From contig OY720345.1 of the NCBI GenBank assembly GCA_963082975.1, positions 77,221,034 through 77,285,033 on the forward strand: 64,000 nucleotides of DNA, in the 5' to 3' direction. This document shows, piece after piece, positions 21,668-32,200 of this stretch; within the stretch, counting starts at the first letter, position 1; each line of letters begins with the position of its first letter. The DNA comes from Labia minor (taxonomy: Eukaryota > Arthropoda > Insecta > Dermaptera > Spongiphoridae). The translations under genes were made by a program, and so were the position numbers. The notes below the pieces were generated by a model, which ran no database searches, was not told where the DNA came from, and saw nothing but the letters and a program-made list of their open reading frames with translations.

Positions 21668-24600
21668 ATGCCATCCAAAAAGATGAAAAAAACCAACCAT
21701 TGTGTTCAGAAGATGACTCCTCAATATCAACAGTAAGTATTGTACATTTTTAAAAGCTATTTATGTAGAATAATAATAAAAAAAAACATTTTTTAATTTT
21801 GTAAATCCGTTTATCTGTTAATTCTAGTGATGATGTAGAATTCAGTGAGTAGCTCTCGAATAGATTGGATGTGTTAAATCGGATTCCTGCTCCCGAAGTG
21901 GATTTGTGGGACCTTCTAGCTTTTTTTGTTTCAAGTCTGCCAATTTTGGTGAGATCTGATTCACTACGCATGTATATATGTATATTTACTTAAATGAAAC
22001 AAACTGAATTCAAATTTTGACAATTTTGTTGTGTTTTTATAAAAATTTTATATATTTTTTCTATAATTTTCTTGCTAAATAATAGGATTGTTAGTTAAAT
22101 ACTTTCTTATTTTAGATTTTTATCCTTAAATCGCCTTATTCCAAATCCTAGTTAAAGATTTTATTTATTTTTAATTTTAGTTTATCTTTAATTTTTCCAA
22201 GGCTTTATCTCCTAAGGTCAGTCACACCAAAGAGCCAGGGCTGTGTGAAGAAAATTTATCCTCTCACCTCCCCCCCATATCCTTCCCTTGTACACACCTT
22301 TTATAAATATAAATGTATATATTTGTATATTTTTGTATCTTTACAATAAGTAAATAGTTAATTAAATAGATTATAGGAATAATTATTGTTTTTATTTTAT
22401 TATAATATGAGTCGGCATGAACTTGGATAAGGAGTCAATAAACCCTTTCCAAGGGACAAAATTACAGAGAACCCCGCCGTTCAAATCTCAAATGGAAGAT
22501 GTGTGTAAGAAGGATGTAAATAGGGAAATCACTGAAAATTCAAATAATGAATTAGAAACATTATCTGAAAATGAAATCTTAAAAAATGAAAATAGTCATT
22601 TAAAAGAGGTGATAAAAAACCTCACAAAAGATCTTCAAGAAATAAAAAGCAAGATCTTAGGAAATCCTTGCCCTGAAATTACATCTGATAAACAGGAAGT
22701 AGACACTAAATTGCAAAATTCGAAAACTTCTGACAATGCAATTGTATATCTCACGGACGAAGAGGAATTGGAAAATGAAATAGGATGGTCAACGGTAAAT
22801 AGACATGGGAATAAAAAAAGGAAAACTTTTTATTCTCTTGAAAATTTACAAAATAAAGAGGACAATTTTGAAAAATCTAATAATAGAAATGTAAACAGCA
22901 AACTACTGAATCATATTGGTTAAACAATCCAAATGTAAAAACAGCAAATCGTTTTGAAAATCTTCAGGTTGAAACTGTAAATAAAAAAACAACTGGAAAA
23001 GCAGTAAAACCTCCTCCGATCTTTGTAGCGGGAGTTGAAAATATTCAACCGCTAATGAATCTATTAAATAAAATGGGACCAAATTGTTTTAATATAAAAT
23101 GTTTGAAAGAAAATGAGGTTAAGATCCAACCATATGAACCTCATATCTATACATCAATTATTAAAGAGTTGGAATCTAAAAACACTCAATTCCATACATA
23201 TCAGCTAAAGAAAGATAGGCCATTTAAAGTTGTATTAAGGAACATGCATCATTCAATGCCTGCCGAAGATATTCAAGAGGCACTACTAAATCATGGACAT
23301 GAAGTAATAAATATACACAATATAAAAAATAAAAATAAAAACCCTCTACCTTTATTCTTCATAGACCTTAAACCTAAACCTAGTAATAAAGATATATATA
23401 ATATCAAAAATATCCTTAATACAATTGTCACATTTGAACCACCAATATCCTAAAAGAGAAATTCCTCAATGTTTTAATTGTCAACTTTTTGGCCACACAA
23501 AAAATTTTTGTGCAAGAAAACCCAAATGTGTGAAATGTGCTATGGCACATTTAACAAAAGACGAAATAAACATCCTAAGTGAAAAGTATATTAAAAAAAT
23601 GGAAAACCATCCAAATGTGTTAGTTAAAAAATTACTAGTTAGGGATGATACAATCAAGAGATTAAAAAGATATGATATATTGGATCTCGTTAATAGAAAA
23701 TTTTGACATTCATGTGTGACAAAGTGAAGTGCGTGTTTATGAAATGTTCGGGATGAGTGTGTGTGTTTAGTGTATAATATTTAAAACTAATATGTGTGTG
23801 TTAAGTGCAAATATGTTGCTTGGCATGATATTGTATTGCCAATGATATGTATGTATTGTTTGTATTTCATATTTTATAAAAATTACTTATTGCCTATATT
23901 AAAATAGGCAGATTGTATATTTTCTGAAATAATATATAAAAAAAAAAAAAAAAAAAAAAAAATGTAGAATTCGATCAACATATTAGGAGATTACCGCAAG
24001 AATTAGTAGGTAATATTCTGCAATATACAACAATCCAAGAATTGGTTCTCTTTAGTGAAGATCCATATTATTATGATGTGATTATCAATACTGGAATTGT
24101 CTATTCTTTACCAGCTATTTCATTCGACGGTCCAAATTCCTACTACGCTGAACAGTTTTTTGAACGATTCCATTTTTTAATAGAAACTGTTGATGTAAGT
24201 GAATCGAATTTGGAATTTTTAATCAAGTTGCTAAAACATTCATCCATGCCAAGATTAAAAAAAATTGTTTTTCAAGATTTCTCCAAAAGTCAATTAGTTA
24301 TAATAGGAAATCTTCTAATCAAATTATCAAATGAACTCCAAGAAGGTAAATTGCCAAATTGTCCTATTTTCAATAAGGTAGAAGAAATTATTATAAATGG
24401 GTCCAGATTAAATTATGATATTTTTCTAAGGGATATTAATTTGTTTTTTCCAAATTTAAAAAAGTTAAGTCTTCCAAATGAATTTTTTTGTAGTAAAAGT
24501 ATAAATAAATTAATAATGAAAATGAACAAACTTGTAACATTAAATTTGCCGATAATATTGATAAAAACAATGGAACCCTTGAAATCCATAGTTAACTTTT

Positions 24601-25277
24601 CTAATTTAAGAAAATTGGAAATCGCTTTTCATTCTGATAATAAAACCTGGCCATCTTATTTGTCAAAATTACAAAATTTAGAACATCTACAAATTAGATA
24701 TAATGGCCCTGAAGAAATTCCCAGGAGTTATTTTGAAATTGCACCATTAGGTAAATTGAAAAAAGTAATGTTACTAGAAATAAAATCCTTTACAAAACAA
24801 CTAGTTAAAGTGTTTCTTGAAAAAAGGTTACCATTAACAAATTTGAAAATAGAATCATGCGACGATATTCATAGAAATGCCTTGAAAATGCTTAATCAGT
24901 TTGAAAATTTAACAGATCTCCGATTAGAATACTGTGATTTATTAAGAAGTAGTTATCTAAAAGATATCCATCAAATAAAAAAATTAAATATTTTATCATT
25001 GTTTGCATGTGAAAAAATATCGAATAAAGTACTTCCATACATTTTGAAATGTAAAAAATTATATCAATTAATTCTTCCATTGACAAAAAAGACACAAGTT
25101 AATTCATTAATTAAAATGAACAAATACTTGCGTCTTCATACATTGAACGTTTATACAACTGATACAAATGATGATGATGATGATACAATAACAGAGGAGG
25201 TTGGCATTTGTAAAAAATTGTTACCTTCTGCAAGTAATATCGAAATTATTTCAATGTATATGATGGATATTTTATAA
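21668..25277 (+). CDS. F-box and leucine-rich-repeat protein, exon 2 split by a LINE
   Basis: Exon 1 (21668-21732) starts MPSKKMKKTNHC; GTAAGT donor at 21733. Exon 2 starts at 21828 after ATTCTAG, runs five codons to 21843, is interrupted by a LINE, and resumes in frame at 23973 after one copy of the target duplication; stop at 25277. Without the insert the product would be about 461 residues. Residues about 30-55 (RRLPQELVGNILQY, TIQELVLFSE) form an F-box-like helix set; the rest is a series of leucine-rich repeats (LKKLSLPNEF, LRKLEIAFHS, LEHLQIRYN, LTDLRLEYCD, LNILSLFACE). Expected role: substrate adaptor of an SCF ubiquitin ligase, with the LRRs binding the target. AATAAA at 25357. If only the 3' frame is used, translation from 24042 loses the F-box. 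Confidence 0.8.
21844..23962 (+). mobile_element. Internally deleted jockey-like LINE inserted in an exon
   Basis: Bounded by TGTAGAATTC on the left (21834-21843) and right (23963-23972), a 10-11-bp target-site duplication, with a poly(A) run at 23939-23962. The 5' end starts AGTGAGTAG. It encodes gag-like ORF1 pieces and, fused directly behind them, what looks like the last about 40 residues of ORF2 (NHPNVLVKKLL, TIKRLKRYDILDL); endonuclease and reverse transcriptase are missing. So it must have been mobilised in trans. The 3' untranslated region (23707-23938) is GT-rich and has a small hairpin, TGCCTATATTAAAATAGGCA. Confidence 0.85.
22417..23706 (+). pseudogene. LINE ORF1 (gag-like, zinc knuckle), broken in three frames
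   Basis: Frame 1 (22417-22923) is Asn/Glu/Lys-rich with a coiled-coil segment (ELETLSENEILKNENSHLKE). Frame 2 (from about 22930, ATG 23055, to 23453) has the RRM-like region of jockey ORF1 proteins (RPFKVVLRNMHHSMPAEDIQ, LPLFFIDLKP). Frame 3 (23425-23706) has the zinc knuckles CFNCQLFGHTKNFC and CVKCAMAHLTKDE. The junctions near 22920 and 23440 are frameshifts. ORF1 binds the element RNA in this family. Confidence 0.8.
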
Positions 25278-26149
25278 TATACCTAAGTATATAATAATAA
25301 GATTTATAGAAACTTTTTATTGATTAAAAATACATCTTTAAGAAAAAAAACCTCAAATAAATAGCGTATAGGTGTATTTATATGTAATTATATTAAAATG
25401 AATAAAAATAGATTTATATGTACTTTTTAAGAGTTATGTATATATAAAACTTTAATATGAAAAATGTAAAAAATTATCAATGTATATTGAAATGGAAAAG
25501 AAATTGTTAAAGTTAAATCATATTGTCATCAATGTTTTTTTTTTTTTTTTTGTAAGTTAATAAAAGCAACTTTAATATAAAAATTTAACAAAATACTCAT
25601 TGAATTTTGAATATTATTACGATGTGAAAATATTACTTTAATATAAAAATTAAATAAATTACTCTTGTTTATTTGTATTTAAATGTAAAATTGATGTTTT
25701 ATTTAAAAAAGACGATTGTATTTAATATTTTTAACGTATATATTAATTAATATTAATTATTAAATATAATAATAATTCATTAATGTTAATAAATATTATA
25801 AAATGAAATTTGTGAATTTATTTTGTTTTACTTATTCAATCCCATATCCTTTACCATATTCTTTATATATATTATAAATAAATAAATAAATCGTTATATA
25901 ATATATGTACATATTATTTATTATATGATTTCTCAAACTTTAGTCTCATAAATTAATACAAGTTTGTAAAATTTTAAATAATTAAGAATATTTTTAATAG
26001 ATAGAATCCATGAATATTTTTTACTTGATATTTAAATTAATATCATATATTATAATAATTAATAATTAATATCAAATATTAATTTAAATAAAAAAAGAAA
26101 AAAAATATTCTCGATTGGGTGTTGAAACAAAGGATAACAAAAAACATAA
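25278..26149. other. 3' flank of F-box/LRR gene, AT-rich
   Basis: Contains a possible polyadenylation signal at 25357 and an (A)/(T) run near 25540. No further gene seen. Confidence 0.5.
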
Positions 26150-26390
26150 AAAATTAAAAAAAGAAATTTTTAAAAATAAATAATATATTCTTTCATTTTA
26201 CATAATAAAAATATTAAAAAAATATATTATAAATATTATAATTAATTTTTACCTCTCATAATTTTTACGGTAAAATTATAAAATTAAATTTTTAAAAATA
26301 AATAATAAATTCGTTCATTTTACATCATAAAATAATTATTTTTTTATGCCGAAAACGAAGGGTCATCGTCGGCCAACATTTCATAATTAA
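26150..26390. repeat. Isolated satellite monomers
   Basis: Shares AATAAATTCGTTCATTTTAC and ATGCCGAAAACGAAGGGTC with the 17.2-19.8 kb array, including the GTCGGCCAAC variant found at that array's edge (19510 region). Shows that the satellite family is dispersed. Confidence 0.8.
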
Positions 26391-26607
26391 AATAATAATA
26401 ATCAAAATAAATAATACAATAAATAAAGTAATTGAAAAATGAAATTAATGATGAAAATGAATACAGATCATTTGTTACAATGTATTCCTATCTTTAAGGG
26501 CGAGTCAAACGTACTCCAAAGATAAAATTTATAGCGCATTTCCTTATGACTAGCACGAATTTCTCCTCAGGTACGTTAGAGATAAAATTCAAGGCCGTGT
26601 CAATGAA

Positions 26608-27693
26608 ATGCTGACCCACGTAAATCTAACCATCTGGGAAGATTTAAGAAAGGATCCTAGGCACATATTTCGCGAAACAAAAAGCGAGAGTAATCCCTAC
26701 GATTCAAATTACAATAGACAATTCGCTCCCAGAAATCACTCTCATTCTAATAATTATCAAAATTACCACCCCCCTCCCCGCTACCACAATTCGCAAGGCC
26801 CTTTTAATCATTTCACCTCACGAAATGTTAACCAACTCCCCCAATTTAGAAACAATGGCATGCCCCAACAAATTCTGGACCTAATGAAACCAGACGTAGA
26901 AGCGGGTAGACAGTCAGATTTTAATAGGCAAAAATTAAAAATAGAGCAAATCAAAAAAATAGAGGGTCAAAATGAAAATGTATCGTTTATAGACAATATA
27001 ACTAAGTCAGACAAAATTGAAAAAATAAATATTGGGTTGGAAAATAGAGAAATTGTAATAAAAGAGCAGGTACCAGAAATAGTAAATTTAAAAGAAAGAA
27101 TTGACCAGGCCCCGGAGGCAATGTCTATTAGCAAAATTCAAATTTCAAAAAGTCCAAATAGGGATAATAAAGAAAATATAGAAACAATAGGGAAGGGACC
27201 AGAGTGTAGAAAATTAAAAGAAAAAATTGACACATGCATGAAAATAATTCCCAGTGTTCCGATAAAAGAATTTACAAAAAGGAAAAATATACCGATGGAC
27301 GCAGTCAAAATAAATTCTAAGGAGCCCACAGAGGTAATGTCATGGAGAAAGATGCCCATTGTTCTGATAGGTGTAGTGTCAGGTAGCGAAGAGCAAGAGA
27401 AATTAGAAATGGAAAGTACCTGCAATATAATTGATAAATTTAAAACACACACCCCCCTTGGGCCCATTCAAATTAGAATAAATAAAAACAATAATTTTTT
27501 TTCAATCTCCTATAGAAAATACACGGGAGTTATATCGAATAAAATTTTAATAATAAATAATAAAAACAAGGCATCGCATATTTCGAGACATTCAAAGCAA
27601 GGCACCCGTCCCAAGCTTTTTTATAGAAATCAATTAGTAGTTGTTTGCAAAATTAAATATCATATTGTGTTAGTAAATTATATTAGATCATGA
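26608..27693 (+). CDS. gag-like ORF of LTR retrotransposon
   Basis: 361 codons. Residues about 1-25 (NLTIWEDLRKDPRHIF), with upstream in-frame VRDKIQGRVNEM from about 26572, look like the end of a retrotransposon capsid. Residues 25-95 are a His/Asn/Pro-rich low-complexity linker; the rest is Lys/Glu/Ile-rich and unrecognised. The end of the frame overlaps the start of the repeat ORF by 17 bases in a different frame. Function beyond gag is not claimed. Confidence 0.5.
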   Translation: MLTHVNLTIWEDLRKDPRHIFRETKSESNPYDSNYNRQFAPRNHSHSNNYQNYHPPPRYHNSQGPFNHFTSRNVNQLPQFRNNGMPQQILDLMKPDVEAGRQSDFNRQKLKIEQIKKIEGQNENVSFIDNITKSDKIEKINIGLENREIVIKEQVPEIVNLKERIDQAPEAMSISKIQISKSPNRDNKENIETIGKGPECRKLKEKIDTCMKIIPSVPIKEFTKRKNIPMDAVKINSKEPTEVMSWRKMPIVLIGVVSGSEEQEKLEMESTCNIIDKFKTHTPLGPIQIRINKNNNFFSISYRKYTGVISNKILIINNKNKASHISRHSKQGTRPKLFYRNQLVVVCKIKYHIVLVNYIRS

Positions 27694-28636
27694 AGTTAAT
27701 GATAGTCATAATATTAATAATAGTAATAATAATTCGTCTTGTCCGTATTCTGTAAATTTAAATAATAAAACTTTTGATACCGTAAATGAAATTGATAATA
27801 AGAACAATGATAGTGTTAAAATTAATAGAAATAATAGTTCTTCTTGTCTGTCTTCTGTAAATTTAAATATTAAAACGTTTATTACAGTAATTGAATTTGA
27901 TAATAAAAATTGTGATAGTGTTAAAATTAATAGTAATAAGAAGCCTTTTAGTCCGTCTTCTGTAGATTTAAATAATGAAACTTTTATTACAGTAAGTGAA
28001 ATTGATAATAAGAATAATGATAGTGTTAATATTAATAGTGATAATAATTCTTCTTGTCCGTCTTATGTAAAATTAAATGAAAAAACTTTTGATCCATTAA
28101 TTGAAATTAATAGTGTTAATGATATTAATAATATTAGTCCTGCTAGTCCGTCCAGTGTAAATTTAAATAATAAACCTTTTGATACGGAAATTGAAATTAA
28201 TAATAACACTAATCATAATGTTAAAAATAATTGTAATAATAATCCCCCTCGTCTGTCTTATGTAAATTTAAAAGAAAAAATTTGTGAATCAATAATTGAA
28301 ATTAATAATGTTAATAGTAATAATTGTCCTGATAGTCTGTTTTATGTCGTTCTGTCTGTGAATGAAAAGCCATCATTAACAGAAACCGAGCCTGAAATTA
28401 GCCAACGAAATGATCTCTCAAATAAACATCCTAATGAATTTTTCCAGCACTTAAAAAATAAAATCGAGTCTATAAAAGTAACTAAAAACATACCTGCGGA
28501 TATTGTCAATCGTACGTCCCATCATAGTCTAAATAAATCATTAATAAATGAAATTCTGTCTGAGTCTAGTCTGTTAACGGTTAGAAATAAAAAAATTGCT
28601 AAGTCTCCAAGTTTAAATGCAATGAACCAAATATAG
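27677..28636 (+). CDS. 320-codon open frame with six 35-residue repeats, gag-related, no early ATG
   Basis: Open from just after TAA 27674-27676 to TAG 28636. Six repeats of the form SSVNLNNKTFDTVNEIDN...NNDSVKIN start (at the first GTA codon) at 27752, 27857, 27962, 28067, 28157 and 28262: spacing 105, 105, 105, 90, 105 bp, all multiples of three. The tail holds RNDLSNKHPNEFFQHLK, matching the capsid-like region of the gag at 12942-13568, where a single repeat unit is present. The only convenient ATG is 28358, after the repeats. Either translation starts upstream by frameshift/fusion or the frame is a recent relic. Very Asn-rich. Confidence 0.6.
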   Translation: MILDHEVNDSHNINNSNNNSSCPYSVNLNNKTFDTVNEIDNKNNDSVKINRNNSSSCLSSVNLNIKTFITVIEFDNKNCDSVKINSNKKPFSPSSVDLNNETFITVSEIDNKNNDSVNINSDNNSSCPSYVKLNEKTFDPLIEINSVNDINNISPASPSSVNLNNKPFDTEIEINNNTNHNVKNNCNNNPPRLSYVNLKEKICESIIEINNVNSNNCPDSLFYVVLSVNEKPSLTETEPEISQRNDLSNKHPNEFFQHLKNKIESIKVTKNIPADIVNRTSHHSLNKSLINEILSESSLLTVRNKKIAKSPSLNAMNQI

Positions 28637-29232
28637 AAAAATATGTCCCGTCTCTCATAAAAAAAATTGGGAATTAGATAAAAGTCTGTCGTATAAAAAA
28701 TATTTCTTGTTCAATAATGTCTCGTTCATGAGAGACAAAATAATTAAATTATCCCGTCTAGTCGTACCATTGTTTTTTTTTAAATTTAATAGGCAATTCA
28801 TTTCAAGTTTATAATAGTCACTTTGGTATAGCTAAAAAGAAAAACCAAATGATTAGCCGTTCAGATTTATATTAGAAAAATTTAATTAAAATTGTAATGT
28901 CTGATTTCAATGCATTTAATTGTCTGTCACAAAGTCTGTTTTAAGAATTAGTTTTGAAGTATAAATGGAATAGAGGTTTCCAACTGTTTTGTCATTATCT
29001 TATAGGGAATGGTAAATTTCATTGGAAAATGATGTGTCTATAAAAAAATATAAATAAGAAATAATTGTCATTAAAATGAATAAAATTGGAAAATTATATA
29101 CTTATAATTATGATAGAGGTGTATTTTGTATTGAAACTAACAAAAAGAAAAAGTTAAATTTTTTAATTTATATTTTTAAAAAAAATAAAATTGTATAATA
29201 TGAAATACTATTTATATAAATGTCTTAATAAA
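28637..29232. other. AT-rich interval between gag-like ORF and eIF4G 3' end
   Basis: Scattered GTCTGTC-type words resembling the gag-like region are visible to about 28930, but no gene. Confidence 0.45.
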
Positions 29233-32200
29233 TTATAATATTAAAATTTCACTCTCTTGTGAAAGTTCACCAGAAATAAAATCTTTAATTTCAACGTTTT
29301 GAGATTCCATTTCTTGACGTATAGTTGCAGGATTCTAAAACAAAAAAAAATAATTGTTGAATTCGCAAAAATAAACCATTTTCTCTTTTTTCTTTATAAT
29401 TACTAAATTTTATAAATTTATTTATACATAAAAAATAGTTTTTTTTTCCCTCAGAATCAATTTGCATCAAGTTATCTCAGAAACTCTAGTCTGACTTAAA
29501 AAGTTATGTTTTATCATTTTATTTAAAATACAAAATTAAAATATGCATGTAAAATTAATTATAAATAATATAAACTGATTTATTATTCATTACCTGAGTC
29601 TTCACAATTATTTGAAATAAATGAGGAAGAAGTTTAGAACAATCAATATCTTTAATTTTAATAGCATCTCGGAATTGAGCCCAAGAAATGGATTTCGAAG
29701 TAATAAGTGGGGCTAAAAAAAATGAAAATACATTAAATAATAACTTATTATAGAAATATATCAAATCAAAATAATAATTTAGTTTTTTCAGCCCTGTTGA
29801 GCTTCAATCCATCATAGAGATCCGTAAATAAATTATCATCATGTTTAAATTATTTATTATATATATAAAATGCTTAAGATGGAAAAAAATATTAAAAAAG
29901 TTTAATTACCAAGGAAATCCGCAGCAAAGTTCCAAAACTTGGGAACATCAATGATAATATCTTTAGCTATTTCAAATATATCCATAAAACTAAAAATATA
30001 AATAATATTAAAATAATATAAATAATTATTAATTAAATATAAAAATTAAGTTTAAACATACCCATTCAAGATATCATCAACTTTCAAAATATCATTTGAT
30101 ACAAGATGTATTAACATTTTAGAAATGCTTTCGCGAACATTAACCGATCTTTCAATTCCAAGGTTAAGTAAAATATTAACAAATTCAGATCGTTGTTCTT
30201 CAATTAATTCCTCAAGAACATTATCTGAGAGTTCCTATAATTCAAATAATTATAATTAATTGAAAGAAAATAATAAGATATATATAATTTAAAATCTATA
30301 AAATTCAGTAACGAGGAATTCCAAAATAAATCTTCAATGAAATTATTAAGAAAAAGAATATTCATCATATATATATTACATATATATATATATATAAAAG
30401 TGTGTATGAATCAAGAAAATATAATTACTTTTAAATTGTCGTTTGATAAATATTCATCAAGAATATTTGATGTATGTAGTTTCAGTTGATTTTCATCTAA
30501 TTTTACTGGAGCTTTCAATAGTCCAGATGTTGAATTGAGATTATGTGATGTATTTGGAGGAATAATTGGTCTTGTAGTTGGAGTAATATTTGAAGTTTGT
30601 CCAACTCCACTTGAAGATGTTACTGATGGGGATATCCCAACATTTGAAAAAGGGAGAGAATTATGGGCATCTCTATGTGATGATGATGAATTATCCCTTG
30701 AATTAGAACGAGAAACCGGAGGAGTTGCTCTAGCTAAATTGAAAAATATTCAAATAAAATAAGGTATTGGTAAAAATTTAAATAAATAGTTTATTATCAT
30801 TATTATGCATTTATGGTTTTACCTTCATTTTTATGTGAGCTAAGCATTCTTTTACGTTCACTTTCTACGTCCAATCCTAAAGTATTTGAAGATCTCATGA
30901 GATCTGAAGAACGTTTATCATCACTTGTATCTAATGCAGCAAATTTGTTACTATTAAATGAAGCTGATTTTTTCTCATCCGTTTTCGTGGAAACTCCTCT
31001 GCGCCATTGTGAAAATTTGCCTTTATAGCCAAGTTGTAAATGGGTATCAAGTGACCCTTGCTATATAAGAGAAAAACATTATAAGAAAAATGAACTTTAA
31101 AACAAAATAATAATAAATTTATTTCAATACTGTTGATTATATTATATATTATTAGGATGTTAAAGTAAATTATTTATAATTTTCGAAATAATATATATTA
31201 AAAAATTATTTTGATGAAAATTTGAGATTATATTAAAAATAAAGTGTTAACTAACTAACCTTTAATTGTTTAATTTTTGTTAAATCAAAAGGAGCAGGCC
31301 TTCTCCAAGATACCGATTGCCATTCCTCATTTTCTGAAAAAATTTAATTTTTGATAAATTAATGAATTCACAAGAAACGAATATCAATCAATGGTTTTAA
31401 TATATAATTAATGATTATTTATTTTTAAGGCAAATCTAACTTGAGTGGACATGCTTTTACATTATTTTTCATTTTAAAGTCAATAGGAGCGAACTTACTA
31501 AGTTTTCTACGATCTTGAAGTCTATCATCCTTTCGAGGAGTATTCATAGTATTTAAATTAAGAGTTTCTATTGTCTCTCTTTCACGATCAGCTTCTTTTT
31601 GAATTTGATCGATAGTTTTTGGATTAGATTCATCTCTTCTGGGAACCCATTTATTTAATCGCAATTCTTCCACATCTTGTACCATAAAACGGACCCGAGA
31701 TGAAATTTCTCCTCTTCGATTTGCAAGCTGTTTCATTTGATCTATATAGGGACCGAGATCCTAAAAAAAATATTAAGATTAAAATTAAAAAATAATTATA
31801 TATAATAGAAAGATTAAAATTATTAAATAATTACCTGATAATTATTATTACTTTTACTTTCAAGATCTTTTCCAATTGTCGTAAGTAATTTACATAGACA
31901 TTCTAAACTTTCTTCATCACCTCCGCTTAGTAAATGTTTGATACATCGGATCATTATATTTACAGTCAACATCGATAATTTGTATAATTCTCCAATGAAT
32001 CTAAAAATATATTTGTAGTTAAATGATAAATAGATGAACATATAAGAGAAGAAATAGAAACTTTAATTTATAATGTTCAGATTTTAAAATCGTCAAAGAT
32101 ACTCAGAAACTCTAGTCTGACATAAAAAATAGTTTCATCATTCAAAAATAAAGACAAGTGTTCTAAATAAATATTCAATCTTTCTTTTCTATTAAACAAA

